From positions 1 to 64,000 of the forward strand of contig NZ_JAODNM010000098.1 in assembly GCF_025464955.1 (NCBI RefSeq): a stretch of 64,000 nucleotides of DNA. Reading direction: 5' to 3'. Shown piece by piece: positions 26,073-35,407 of this stretch. The notes under the pieces are model-generated. The model did no database searches and was not told the DNA's origin. It saw nothing but the letters and a program-made list of their open reading frames with translations. A program made the translations under genes and the position numbers. Each line of letters starts with the position of its first letter. Position 1 is the first letter of the stretch. The stretch is from Amycolatopsis sp. (GTDB lineage: Bacteria > Actinomycetota > Actinomycetes > Mycobacteriales > Pseudonocardiaceae).

Positions 26073-26192
26073 ATGCCCGCCCGCTCGATCCCGACCAGTC
26101 ACCCCGTCGCGGCGACGCTCTCGCATGGAGAAGGACAGTTGGCGGAGCTCATCGGCAAGATCACGGCCGCCCGTGGCATGACGACGGCCTGA
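26073..26192 (+). CDS. Small open frame with a strong ribosome site, function unknown
   Basis: 39 codons, beginning MPARSIPTSHPVAATLSHGE and ending MTTA. AAGGAGAG lies 7-14 bp before the ATG, one of the best Shine-Dalgarno matches in the window, and the frame is divergent to the thiolase operon across its operator. It may be the surviving start of a truncated gene. I recognise no family. Confidence 0.25.
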   Translation: MPARSIPTSHPVAATLSHGEGQLAELIGKITAARGMTTA

Positions 26193-26313
26193 GGTAACCG
26201 GCATCCGCAGACGGCGCACTTCAGTCGTTGCGAGTCAGCCCGCGGTTGGCTGCCGGGTCACGCTCGCACTACGACGTCACGACCGACCACCTACTCGCTT
26301 ATGGAGTGACTGT

Positions 26314-27189
26314 ATGACCACATCGACCGCCTCTCGACCCGCCGACGCCTCGGGCACCTTCGCCCTCGGCGGCGACGTGCCTGTCAACCGTCTCGGTTAC
26401 GGCACGATGCAACTCACCGGCCCCGGTGTCTGGGGCGATCCCAAGGATCCCGCCGAAGCCGTTCGTGTACTGCGCCGCGCGGTGGAACTGGGCGTCAACT
26501 TCATCGACACCGCGGACTCCTACGGCCCGTTCGTCAGCGAGAGCCTCATCCGCGTCGCGCTGCATCCTTATGCCGACGATATCGTCATCGCCACCAAGGG
26601 CGGTCTCACCCGCTGCTCCGGCCCGGGCGACTGGCGTCCGCTCGGCAGGCCCGAATACCTGCGCCAGCAGCTGCATTTGAGCCTGCGCCACCTCGGGCTC
26701 GAACGGATCGACCTCTACCAGTTGCACCGCATCGACTCCGCCGTACCACTGGCCGATCAGCTCGGCGCGCTCGTCGAATTGCAGCAGGAGGGCAAGATTC
26801 GCCATATCGGCCTCTCCGAGGTGAGCATCGAACAGGTGCAGCAGGCGCGCGAGATCGCTGATATCGTCTCGGTGCAAAACCTCTACAACCTCGTCATGCG
26901 TAAGGCCGACGACGTCCTCGATTACGCCGAGGCCAACAACATCGCCTTCGTGCCCTGGTTTCCCATTGCCACCGGCCAACTCGCCCGCGCCGGCGGGCCG
27001 CTAGACACCTTCGCCAGTCAGCGTGGCGTCAGCCCTTCCCAGTTGGCCCTTGCCTGGCTGCTGCGGCGCTCCCCGGTGCTCCTCCCGATTCCGGGCACCT
27101 CGCGCGTCGCGCACGTCGAGGAGAACACCGCAGCCGCGACCATCACCCTCACCAACGAGGAGTTCAAGGCGCTGTCCGACGCTATCTGA
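26314..27189 (+). CDS. Aldo/keto reductase
   Basis: 291 residues. Catalytic residues are visible: Asp/Tyr in FIDTADSYGP, Lys in IATKGGL, His in YQLHRIDS; the NADPH site is the C-terminal LPIPGTSRVAHVEEN. It reduces aldehydes or ketones with NADPH. The start ATG 26314 gives the family's normal length with a short extra N-terminus. It stands between the thiolase-operon promoter and the broken azoreductase, apparently a single-gene unit. It is a different subgroup from the broken reductase at 346-842. Confidence 0.85.
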   Translation: MTTSTASRPADASGTFALGGDVPVNRLGYGTMQLTGPGVWGDPKDPAEAVRVLRRAVELGVNFIDTADSYGPFVSESLIRVALHPYADDIVIATKGGLTRCSGPGDWRPLGRPEYLRQQLHLSLRHLGLERIDLYQLHRIDSAVPLADQLGALVELQQEGKIRHIGLSEVSIEQVQQAREIADIVSVQNLYNLVMRKADDVLDYAEANNIAFVPWFPIATGQLARAGGPLDTFASQRGVSPSQLALAWLLRRSPVLLPIPGTSRVAHVEENTAAATITLTNEEFKALSDAI

Positions 27190-27506
27190 TCTACGGATCA
27201 CCGGGCCGGCGACACCACTCACGAACAGCGGGGGCGATCACGGTCGAGTAGTGGACACCGCGCGGAATCCGGTGAAATATGGTCGATCGCGTCCGACCCG
27301 ACCGGGAGCGATGGCCGCGGCAGTGCCGCGACGCCCTTAGCGGGCCGCCTTGCCCTCCATCGGGCCAGTCGCCGCTTCTGACACCCGCACGCACAGAGCC
27401 GATTCGCGCGCTGCCTGTGCCTACCGCGCCTCGCGCCGACAGGTCTCGCCGCCTGGCTCCGCCCTACCCGGTCACGCATCGCGGTCGCGCGCGGCGGGGA
27501 TTGGGG
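27190..27506. other. Intergenic stretch without a recognisable gene
   Basis: GC-rich spacer between the convergent aldo/keto reductase and the azoreductase remnant. No family, hairpin with long arms or repeat was recognised. Confidence 0.4.
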
Positions 27507-27830
27507 TCAGACCTCGGCGGGAACTGGTGACCACAGAGCGTCGATCTCTCGCTCGACTGCCGCCAGGCTCTCCTTCGCGAGCGGGATCAGTTCGGCCATG
27601 GCCGGGTTCACCTCGGCCAGGGTGAGTTGGGCCGTGATGAAGCGCGGTTCCAGGCCCATCCCCGATACGCCGTGCGGGAGCCACGCCTCTGCGTGGTCCC
27701 AGCCTTCGCGAGGCGTTCCTTCGTTGTAACCGCCACCGCGTGAGGCGAGCACGATGAACTCCCGGCGTCCGAGCAAACCGGTATGCGTCTCCGCGTCGAC
27801 CGACAGCCCAGGTGCGAGGCCCGGATGACT
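27507..27830 (-). pseudogene. Azoreductase-like protein, C-terminal half only
   Basis: The minus frame gives VDAETHTGLLGRREFIVLAS, then RGGGYNEGTPREGWDHAE and ITAQLTLAEVNPAMAELIPL to the stop at 27507. This is the C-terminal ~105 residues of a flavodoxin-like NADH-azoreductase of about 215; the FMN-binding N-terminus is missing upstream. It is clearly related to the fragment at 1-146. Confidence 0.55.
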
Positions 27831-27879
27831 GCTGGGAGCGTTGTCTCGGTAACGGGTAACTGGCGGGTCTGGGGTCGAG

Positions 27880-28007
27880 TGACCCGTCGAAGACGCCGGC
27901 GAGGAACCGGGCCAGGTGCTCTAGGGGGAGCCGGTCGTCCAGCGACAACGCCCCACAGCTACTGCGAGCCGAGCTTGCGAAACCATAGAGACAGCCCGCC
28001 CAGCCGA
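27880..28007 (-). pseudogene. Possible TetR C-terminal scrap
   Basis: A minus frame reading LIGWAGCLYGFASSARSSCG then LSLDDRLPLEHLARFLAGVF resembles the ligand domain end of a TetR regulator. It abuts, and in another frame overlaps, the stop of the decarboxylase gene. No HTH part is present. Weak assignment from residue pattern only. Confidence 0.2.
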
Positions 28008-29699
28008 TCAGTGCTTCAAGGCTGTCGAATTGGTGGGTCTTTTCCTGCGGGCGAGTTCTACAAGTAGATGTGGTATGTCCATCGGCGGCAGCATTACTTC
28101 GATGAGCCATGCGTGTTCGGGGTCCGAGGCGCCTTGGAGTGCGTTCCGCAGTTCGCGGATGGTACGGACCTTCGCGGTGCGTACATTCGTGCCACCGAGC
28201 GCGGAGGGCAGCTCGGTCCAGTTCCATTGGACGATGGCGTGGTAGTCGGCCTTCGGGTTCTGGAGGATCCGTTCGACCGTGTAGCCGTCGTTGTTGAGCA
28301 CGAACACAACGGGTCGGATACCGCGGGCATAGAACGTACCGAGTTCCTGCACGGTCAGCTGTGCTGAGCCGTCCCCGATGAACAGGACTGGTCGTCGATC
28401 GGGCCGGGCCAACGCGGCGCCGAGTATGGCCGGGAGGGTGAATCCGATCGATGACCACACTGGCTGGTCGAGCAGTTCGCATTCGGGTGGGAGTTGGAGA
28501 TCGAGCGCGCCGTACAACGCTGTCCCGATGTCGGCGGCCACTGTCGTTGACGGCGGAAGCCAGTCCTGCACTCCTGCCCAGAATCGTGCGTGGTTCAGCG
28601 GTTCGTCGAGGTTCCCCCCGGGGTCGGACGCGGGCGTGGTAGGCGCGATCGGGCTGGCGTCGGTGAACTGGTGCTTGCTCACCAGTTGGTGTAGGACCTG
28701 CAGTGAGTCCTCCAGCCGCACACCCGGGTATATTGTCCGTCCGATCCGCGCGTGGTCGATCGTCAGCTCCACTGCGAGTGCGGAGTCGTAGCGGTGGGTG
28801 AAGGCTCCGGTGGTGAAGTCATTCTCCACTGTTCCGGCCATGACCAGCAGAGAAGCGTTGTCGATCGCTTCCCGGGCTTCGTCTGACCGGGTGGCTGTGC
28901 CGAAGTAGGTGCCCAGACTGGCCGGGTGGTCGGCATCTAGCAGCGGTTTCGATCCGGGCTGGAATGCCACCTGGACTCCGGGCAGTTCGGCGAGTTCGGC
29001 CACCGTCGTTTCCAGGCCCCGGCGATGTATGCGTGGCCCGGCCAGCATGGTGAGCTTCTGTTGGCCGGCGAAACGGCGTTCGAGGGCTTTGTGGAACATC
29101 TCGACCGCGGCAGGCTCACTGTCTATGGCTCGTAGAGGGGTCCGCAAGGGTTCGCTGGGGATGGGTGCGTTTGCTACGTCCAGCGGTACACCGAGGTAGA
29201 CGGGTTTGCTCGTGTTCAGGGCGGTTAGCAGGACTCGGTCGATTTCCTGTGCTGCGGTGCGTGGATCCAGGATAGCCTGGGCCGCGGTGACTTCGCGGGA
29301 CATCCGTTCGAACCGCAGGAAATCACCGTCGAGCAGGGTGTGGTGCAGCGGGGAGCGGCGCGCTATCGCCGCGCGAGGGGGCATGCCGACTATGTGCACG
29401 ACGGGTACGTCTTCGGCGTAGCTGCCGGCGATACCGTTGATTGCTGACAACTCGCCTACCCCGTGGGTAGTGAGGAGAGCGCCCGGACGGCGGCCCACCC
29501 GGGCATATCCGTCCGCGGTGTAGGCGGCATTGAGCTCGTTCGTCGATCCCGACCACTCGATGCCCTCCACGGCGAGCAATTCGTCGAGAAGCGTCAGGTT
29601 GAAATCACCGGGCAGCCCGAATAGGTGGGTGACACCGAGCTGCACCAGCCGCGTCGCCAGGTAAGAGCCGACGCTTGCTGCGGTGGTAGCGGTTGCCAT
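28008..29699 (-). CDS. Thiamine-diphosphate 2-keto-acid decarboxylase (indolepyruvate/phenylpyruvate/pyruvate type)
   Basis: 563 residues from ATG 29699 (CAGGAAAC upstream). Catalytic Glu in STNELNAAYTADG (Glu55), the decarboxylase-specific His pair in SPLHHTLLDG (His119, His120), and the thiamine-diphosphate motif starting LFIGDGSAQLTVQELG and ending VLNNDGYTVE. The HH pair separates it from acetolactate synthases and benzoylformate decarboxylases. It converts a 2-oxo acid to an aldehyde plus CO2. The aldehyde could feed the aldo/keto reductase nearby or an aldehyde dehydrogenase such as that at 44724. It lies downstream of the acyl-CoA synthetase's opposite end with 179 bp between. Confidence 0.85.
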   Translation of the reverse strand: MATATTAASVGSYLATRLVQLGVTHLFGLPGDFNLTLLDELLAVEGIEWSGSTNELNAAYTADGYARVGRRPGALLTTHGVGELSAINGIAGSYAEDVPVVHIVGMPPRAAIARRSPLHHTLLDGDFLRFERMSREVTAAQAILDPRTAAQEIDRVLLTALNTSKPVYLGVPLDVANAPIPSEPLRTPLRAIDSEPAAVEMFHKALERRFAGQQKLTMLAGPRIHRRGLETTVAELAELPGVQVAFQPGSKPLLDADHPASLGTYFGTATRSDEAREAIDNASLLVMAGTVENDFTTGAFTHRYDSALAVELTIDHARIGRTIYPGVRLEDSLQVLHQLVSKHQFTDASPIAPTTPASDPGGNLDEPLNHARFWAGVQDWLPPSTTVAADIGTALYGALDLQLPPECELLDQPVWSSIGFTLPAILGAALARPDRRPVLFIGDGSAQLTVQELGTFYARGIRPVVFVLNNDGYTVERILQNPKADYHAIVQWNWTELPSALGGTNVRTAKVRTIRELRNALQGASDPEHAWLIEVMLPPMDIPHLLVELARRKRPTNSTALKH

Positions 29700-29878
29700 T
29701 TTGCGTTTCCTGACTTCGATGTGAGAACGGGTCTCTTGATTCGGAGGATTGCCGTCGGTCATGCTTTCCTCGATTCAGTGGGCCTTGTCCCGCGACAACA
29801 CCTTCAAGCGTGTGGCCCTCGCTGCCGCTATCGGCGTAGCGACGCACGATGCCTTCGCGCCGGGGTGGGCAGCGGAAT

Positions 29879-31477
29879 TCAGCCGATCGCCCTGTCCGCC
29901 CCTTCCCAGAACCTGGCGCGTACCGCCTTCTTGTCCGGCTTGCCCAACGCGGTCAGCGGCAATGAGTCCACCACCACGACCTGCTTGGGCGACTGCACCG
30001 AACCCTTGCGTGTCTTGACCGCAGCCTGGATCTCGGAGGTCATGGTCGCGATCGCCCTACCGTCGTCCGGAGCGCCCGGCCGCAGCACGACGACCGCAGT
30101 GACCGCCTCGCCCCACTGCTCGTCAGGTGTCCCGATCACGCAGACCTGCGCGACCGCCGAATGCTCGGCCACCACGTCTTCGACCTCCCGCGGAAACACG
30201 TTGAAGCCACCGGTGACGATCATGTCCTTCACGCGGTCGACGATGAACCAGAAACCGTCCTCGTCCTCGCGGGCTATGTCACCGGTGTGCAGCCAACCGT
30301 CCCTGAATGTCTCGGCAGTGACCTGGGGCAGGTTCCAGTAGCCCGCTGACAACAGGGGGCCGCTGACACAGATCTCGCCCGGCTCGCCCTGCCGCACCGG
30401 CTCGCCGTCCTCGCCGAGCAGCGCAGTCCGTGCCAGCGGAGTGGGTCGCCCGCACGAGGCCAGCCGCTTCTCGTCATGATCGGCCTTGGCCAGATACGTG
30501 ATGACCATCGGCGCCTCGGACTGCCCGTAGAACTGCGCGAAGATCGGGCCGAACCGCTCGATCGCCTCGGCCAGACGCACCGGATTGATGGCCGATGCGC
30601 CGTAGTAGACGGTTTCCAGCGATGACAGATCACGGGTCCGCGAGTCAGGGTGGTCCAGCAGCGCATACAGCATCGACGGGACCAGCATCGTCGCCGTGAT
30701 GTGCTGCTCCTCAATGGTTTTCAGCACCTCAGCCGGGTCGAATCTCTTCAGGACGATCATCTCGCCGCCCTTGACGACGACTGGGGTAAAGAACGTCCCA
30801 CCGGCATGCGACAGCGGTGCGCACATCAGGAACCGTGGGTTGGCCGGCCACTCCCATTCGGCGAGCTGGATGGCGGTCATGGTCGCCATTTCCCTCGCCG
30901 TGCCGACGACACCCTTCGGCTTGCCAGTGGTTCCGCCGGTGTAGGAAAGGCCGATGACATGATCGGGTCGCAGGTCGGCGGCGACGAGCGTGCGCGGACT
31001 GAAGCCGGCCGCTGCTGCAGAGATATCGGTGCCGACGTCGCCGAGCTGGGCAGGCACTGGGCCGATCGTGAGGATCTGGCTGAGCGAGTCGACCTTGTCC
31101 ACCAGGCGCCGTGCGCGCTCGACGAACATCGGATTGGGGTCGATGACCAGCGTGGTGACCCCGGCGTCGGACAGCGCATAGGCGTGGTCATCAAACGAAC
31201 CCAGCGGGTGCAGCGGTGTCCGCCGGAAACCTTGGGTCTGGCTGGCGCCGGCCATCATCAGCACCTCGGGACGGTTGAGCGAGAGCAGCGCGACGGCGGC
31301 GCCTGTCCCCGCGCCGAGCGCCTCAAAGGCCTGTATGTACTGGCTGATCCGGTCAGCGAGCTGGCCGCCGGTCAGCGTGGTGTCGCCAAGGAACAGCACC
31401 GGCTTGTCCCGGTGGCGCCTCAGCGCGGCGGCCAGCAGGTGACCGGTGTGGTTGGGGTTGCGCGGGTCGTCACTCAT
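29879..31477 (-). CDS. Acyl-CoA synthetase (AMP-forming, FadD type)
   Basis: 532 residues from ATG 31477. ATP motif SYTGGTTGKPKGV, YGQSEA, GWLHTGD, the hinge DRVKDMIVTGGFNVFP, and the C-terminal catalytic Lys in LPLTALGKPDKKAVR. It activates a carboxylic acid to its acyl-CoA through an acyl-AMP. The longer upstream reading frame lacks family similarity and contains the promoter. A KstR2-like site lies 34 bp upstream, and a TetR regulator gene starts about 700 bp away in the opposite direction. Confidence 0.85.
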   Translation of the reverse strand: MSDDPRNPNHTGHLLAAALRRHRDKPVLFLGDTTLTGGQLADRISQYIQAFEALGAGTGAAVALLSLNRPEVLMMAGASQTQGFRRTPLHPLGSFDDHAYALSDAGVTTLVIDPNPMFVERARRLVDKVDSLSQILTIGPVPAQLGDVGTDISAAAAGFSPRTLVAADLRPDHVIGLSYTGGTTGKPKGVVGTAREMATMTAIQLAEWEWPANPRFLMCAPLSHAGGTFFTPVVVKGGEMIVLKRFDPAEVLKTIEEQHITATMLVPSMLYALLDHPDSRTRDLSSLETVYYGASAINPVRLAEAIERFGPIFAQFYGQSEAPMVITYLAKADHDEKRLASCGRPTPLARTALLGEDGEPVRQGEPGEICVSGPLLSAGYWNLPQVTAETFRDGWLHTGDIAREDEDGFWFIVDRVKDMIVTGGFNVFPREVEDVVAEHSAVAQVCVIGTPDEQWGEAVTAVVVLRPGAPDDGRAIATMTSEIQAAVKTRKGSVQSPKQVVVVDSLPLTALGKPDKKAVRARFWEGADRAIG

Positions 31478-31510
31478 AGTCACAGAAGTAAATCGCATAT
31501 AAGAGTCAAT

Positions 31511-31524
31511 AGCAAGTGCTTCCC
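31511..31524. promoter_or_regulatory. KstR2-like site before the acyl-CoA synthetase
   Basis: AGCAAGTGCTTCCC fits the published KstR2 consensus AnCAAGnnCTTGnT apart from the last half-site base(s). KstR2 controls late steroid-ring degradation in mycobacteria. The 2-nt spacer distinguishes it from the 3-nt sites elsewhere in this window, though it might be a degenerate member of those. Confidence 0.3.
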
Positions 31525-32172
31525 AACCGTGCGATGACACGGACTCTCCTCGCGTCGCACTCGTGGCACTGTCGAGGCTTTGACGGGCTCTACGCCACGA
31601 CGGCGCCGGGTCGGCATGACCCGCCGTCAGCGCTTGGCCAGGCCTGTGCGACCAGCAAGGATGCGCCCGGTACAGCAGCCCGCCCAGGGTGACGGGGATC
31701 ACCGAGACACTCATCCCCCACCGAATAAGCAGCCAGAGCGCCAACGTTCGGCAGTGTCGGCGGGCGCGGGCAGCACAAAAGCTGCCCCGTGTCTGGTCGC
31801 AGTCGCGCAGCACGACCGGCTAAAACAAGTGATCGGCATTTGCAGGCCCCATGCTCCTCCTTGTAAGATGTTCATCCTGCGGGAACCTCGCCTCACGAGC
31901 CCCATGCAGGCAGCGGTGCCGCGCCGAGCGGGTTCGGTAGCTGCACGTCACCGTCGGTGACGTGAATTGGTGAGGCTTTCTGGGAACGGTGAGTTGGGTT
32001 TCACTGAGCTTCAGACTGCGACGCGGCAGCCCGACAGCGGGAGAGATCCAATGAGCATCCGAGCTTTCATCCGCCCGGTGGTCTCGTCGGCACAACGCAG
32101 TGATCGATCACAACGGCTCGGGTCGACTGATAGCATGCTGACGGTTGGACGAGACAAGAGGTGCAGAGGATA
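31525..32172. other. Long intergenic stretch between divergent synthetase and TetR genes
   Basis: No convincing gene on either strand. A minus-strand frame with a hydrophobic run (LWLLIRWGMSVSVIPVTLGG) was examined and not recognised. The promoter of the TetR gene should lie in the last 100 bp. Confidence 0.4.
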
Positions 32173-32814
32173 ATGGCGGACGAGTTGACAGAAGAGCAGC
32201 CAGTCGGCAGGCGTGAGCGTAAATTACAGCAGACGCGATCTTCGCTCACCCGCTCTGCGCTGGAACTGTTCGCAGAACGCGGGTTCGACGCGGTAACGGT
32301 CGTCGACATCGCCAACCGTTCGGATGTAGATCCCTCGACGTTCTTTCGGCACTTTCGCTCAAAAGAATCCTTGCTCTTCACCGACATGGACAGCTACGTC
32401 GAGACTGCTCGGCCATTACTTAACGAAAGACCGGCCGACGAATCTTTGATCGAGAGCTTGCGAGCCGTCAACCTTCACCTCTCCGAAAACTACGACTATG
32501 ACCTAGAAAACCTGCGAGCCGAACTGAGCGAGTCATCAGCAGAATTGCACGCACAAGTCGTCATTCATCGCGAGCGAATGGTTGTCGCCCTTACCCAACT
32601 GATCGGAGAACGTCTGGGCATCGACTCACAAAGTGATCCGAGGCCTTATCTCGCGGCCACTGTCTGGGAATCGGCATTCGGATGGTACCGCCACCGGAAA
32701 GTATCGACACATCGGCGAGTTAAGAGTACGGTCACAGCGGTCAATGAAATAGTGGATATCGTTCAATCCGCCAATGCAATTTTCCACTTGCGCCCCGATT
32801 CATCGGCTGCGTGA
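32173..32814 (+). CDS. TetR-family transcriptional regulator
   Basis: 213 residues from ATG 32173. The N-terminal HTH is clear: TRSALELFAERGFDAVTVVD, then IANRSDVDPSTFFRHFRSKE (about 27-66). The C-terminal ligand domain is not assignable. Its coding sequence is less GC-rich than its neighbours. It is divergent from the acyl-CoA synthetase and is one of two TetR regulators that could read the CAAG-N3-CTTG sites spread over this window. Confidence 0.85.
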   Translation: MADELTEEQPVGRRERKLQQTRSSLTRSALELFAERGFDAVTVVDIANRSDVDPSTFFRHFRSKESLLFTDMDSYVETARPLLNERPADESLIESLRAVNLHLSENYDYDLENLRAELSESSAELHAQVVIHRERMVVALTQLIGERLGIDSQSDPRPYLAATVWESAFGWYRHRKVSTHRRVKSTVTAVNEIVDIVQSANAIFHLRPDSSAA

Positions 32815-33058
32815 AAGAAACAGTCTGACCGTTGACTCCTATTGGCGCCCCGAAACGTGTCGGGACGCAGTACCGCGCACGATCTTGGCGCGACGCCGAT
32901 GTTCGTACCGGTGAATAGCACTGCATTCCGAATACGACACGACGCAGGACGGTGTAGATGGACAGTCGCCGAACTGGGCTTCGGGCACGATGGTCGGACC
33001 GTGCGCATCGCACGCCTGCGCGGGCCGCTCACGCGGCGCAACGCTCGGACGTGAGCGC

Positions 33059-34243
33059 ATGATCGCGGATATCGCCGATTGGGCCTTCCAGCTACGCCCG
33101 GACGACAGCGACCTCGAGCTTGCTCACAAGGCGCTGGTCGACACCGTCGCGGTGACGTTGGCGGCGTCCGACGAGCCTGTCGTACAGATGACAACGGGTC
33201 TCCCGGAACCCCTGCGTTGGGCCGCAATCGGGCACGCGTTGGATTTCGACGATGTGCACTTGCCATCGAGTTCCCATGTGAGTGTCGTGTGCGTCAACGC
33301 GACGCTGTCGGTCGGAGGTGGCGCGCGGGAATACCTCGCAGCGGCGGGCGCCATGGCGAGGATCGGAACGGCGTTGGGTTGGCGGCATTACTCGCAGGGT
33401 TGGCATACCACCTGTACAGCGGGCGCACCGGCGGCTGCCATAGCAGCCGGCCTCACCCTGGGGCTCGACGTTGCCGGATTGGCCCGAGCGATGGCACTGG
33501 CGATACCCGGTGCGGGAGGGCTTCAACGAGCATTCGGCACAGCCGGCAAAGCCCTGCAGGTGGGATTCGCCACCGACGCTGGAGTCCGAGCCGCGCGACT
33601 GGCAGCGGCTGGCGCGACCGCTGCTCCCGCCGTCCTCGATGATTGGTTTCGACTAATGGGAGGAAGGGCGGATCTGGACCTGTCCGGGCCGACCATACCG
33701 GGAGGTTTTGCAATCAAGTTACATCCCTGCTGTTACGCCATGCAACGTCCGATCAGCGCTGTCCGAGGACTGTCACGACCGGGCAAGGATCTGAGTCTCA
33801 TCGAGAGAATTCGGGTACATACCCCTCAGACTGGTATGCAACCGCTCATCCACCACAACCCGAGCACGGGGTTGGAAGCCAAGTTCAGTATGGAATACGC
33901 AGTGGCGACCACGCTGGTCGACGAGTTTCCCGGAATAGCGGAGTTCACCGACGCCTCAGTAAACCGAGCCTCGATTCGCGCCTTGATGAATCGAGTTGAG
34001 GTTGCCGCCACACCTGGACCCGCTGAAGGCGTGATGGATGGCGAAACGCGAATCGAGATCGAATGGACGGACGGGACGGTTACCGAGTCTGCGCTCGATC
34101 TACCGTACGGCCACCCTGAACTGCCCGCCAGCGCCGACGACCTCTCCGCGAAGGTGACGAGCTGCGTCGGCCACGCGCGTGCCGCGGCGATCATGGACCT
34201 GAGTTGGCCCGACGCCGCAGACGTGCTGCGCCGCAACTTTTGA
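33059..34243 (+). CDS. MmgE/PrpD-family protein (2-methylcitrate dehydratase-like)
   Basis: 394 residues. Family marks are GHALDFDDVHLPSSSH (His/Asp active-site region), YSQGWHTTCTAGAPAAAIAA, FAIKLHPCCYAMQRPI and SMEYAVATTLVD. Known members dehydrate 2-methylcitrate, epimerise iminodisuccinate or decarboxylate cis-aconitate to itaconate. Here the N-terminal helical part is about 40-50 residues shorter than usual (between LAASDEPV and LPEPLRWAA), which may alter the active-site lid. ATG 33059 has only a weak ribosome site. It precedes the lyase/IclR genes and is a plausible member of the same dicarboxylate pathway. Confidence 0.75.
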   Translation: MIADIADWAFQLRPDDSDLELAHKALVDTVAVTLAASDEPVVQMTTGLPEPLRWAAIGHALDFDDVHLPSSSHVSVVCVNATLSVGGGAREYLAAAGAMARIGTALGWRHYSQGWHTTCTAGAPAAAIAAGLTLGLDVAGLARAMALAIPGAGGLQRAFGTAGKALQVGFATDAGVRAARLAAAGATAAPAVLDDWFRLMGGRADLDLSGPTIPGGFAIKLHPCCYAMQRPISAVRGLSRPGKDLSLIERIRVHTPQTGMQPLIHHNPSTGLEAKFSMEYAVATTLVDEFPGIAEFTDASVNRASIRALMNRVEVAATPGPAEGVMDGETRIEIEWTDGTVTESALDLPYGHPELPASADDLSAKVTSCVGHARAAAIMDLSWPDAADVLRRNF

Positions 34244-34382
34244 CGAGGCGAACACGAGAAGCAGCCGCGGCCGAGCATTAGGGCAGGTTGGCGCGAGCAG
34301 GCCCACCCGCTCAGCCGGGCGCCGCGTCCTAGGCGACCACCAGCGGACTTCGCCTCGACAGAGGCCTACGACGCACATGCGT

Positions 34383-35345
34383 CTAGACAGAGGGCGCTGG
34401 CGGTGAGAAGACACTGGTTCGCTTCATCGCCAGTCGTCGTCCACGTACAGCCATCGACCGAGCGATCTTCGCGCTGGCCTCGTCTATCATCTCGTCACCG
34501 AGCATGACAGCACCCACCGATCCGCCGGCATCGGAGGTGTAGTACGCGTAGGCGTCGAGAATCAGCTCCGCCTTGTCGTACGACTCTTGGGGTGGAGAGA
34601 ACACCGCATTGGCTACACCGATCTGACCGGGATGGAGAACCCACTTTCCGTCGAATCCGTATGCGGCGGCGCGTTCGCAATAGCTGCGATATCCGTCGAG
34701 GTCGTGAATCTTTGCGAACGGACCATCAATGGCTTGAACCCCGTGCTTGCGTGCAGCAACGGCGATATCCATCAGCACGTGATCGAACGGATTGGGGCCG
34801 TGGTCGAGATCCCCTCCCCCGATGGTGAGTTGTGGCATGTGCATTGCCGCACCGAAATCTCCCGGGCCGAAGATGATCGTCTCGAGGCGGGGCGTCGCCG
34901 CGGCGATCGCGTCGATGTCACTGAGCCCACCGGGGCCTTCGATCTGCGCCTCGATACCGATACCACCCTGAGGAAGGCCCAACGACATCTCAAGCTGATT
35001 GAGGAGTACGTCCAGCCACAGGATGTGTGCGATCTTCTCGACCTTGGGCAACATGATGCAATCGAGGTGCTCCCCCGCATGGGTCACGACACTGATCACG
35101 TCGTCGTAGGCCCACCTCGTGTCCGCGTCGTTGATACGCACGGCCCGCGTCTTCCCTGTCCAAACTCCGTCGCGGAGAGCAGCGATAATATTTGCGCGCG
35201 AGCCGGGCTTGGCCGTAGGGGCAACCGAGTCTTCGAGATCGAGGAATACCTGATCTGCCTGCAGGGTCTGCGCTTTCTTGAGCATCTTCTCGCTGCTGCC
35301 AGGAACGGCGAGGCAGGAGCGCCGGGGCCGATAGGGGCGTGGCAT
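34383..35345 (-). CDS. HpcH/CitE-type lyase, malyl-CoA/citramalyl-CoA lyase-like
   Basis: 320 residues from ATG 35345 (AGAGGA upstream). The TIM-barrel motifs are VFLDLEDSVAP (33-43), Arg70 in VRINDADT, the Mg2+ ligands Glu132 in IEAQIEGPGG and Asp163 in FGPGDFGAAM, and GKWVLHPGQI. Length and C-terminal tail match Mcl-type (S)-malyl/methylmalyl/citramalyl-CoA lyases better than the shorter citrate-lyase beta subunits. It would split a 3-hydroxyacyl-CoA with a free carboxylate into acyl-CoA plus a 2-oxo acid. It is divergent from the iclR gene with two inverted-repeat sites between them. Confidence 0.85.
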   Translation of the reverse strand: MPRPYRPRRSCLAVPGSSEKMLKKAQTLQADQVFLDLEDSVAPTAKPGSRANIIAALRDGVWTGKTRAVRINDADTRWAYDDVISVVTHAGEHLDCIMLPKVEKIAHILWLDVLLNQLEMSLGLPQGGIGIEAQIEGPGGLSDIDAIAAATPRLETIIFGPGDFGAAMHMPQLTIGGGDLDHGPNPFDHVLMDIAVAARKHGVQAIDGPFAKIHDLDGYRSYCERAAAYGFDGKWVLHPGQIGVANAVFSPPQESYDKAELILDAYAYYTSDAGGSVGAVMLGDEMIDEASAKIARSMAVRGRRLAMKRTSVFSPPAPSV

Positions 35346-35407
35346 GGAATCCTCTTTTCGATTGCGCTGAAGAACCGATGGGCAGCGGGCCACACTCCGA
35401 CTACGAC

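Noticed and set aside
24626..26197. 523-codon plus frame opposite the thiolase and MaoC genes
   Set aside because: Antisense; the minus strand shows nucleophile Cys and hotdog motifs.
27472..28482. 336-codon minus frame before and inside the decarboxylase gene
   Set aside because: Mostly a shifted reading of the decarboxylase; only a short part resembles a TetR end and is listed as a weak scrap.
31525..32100. Possible membrane protein upstream of the acyl-CoA synthetase
   Set aside because: Single hydrophobic stretch, no further segments, and no family pattern; the region more likely holds promoters.
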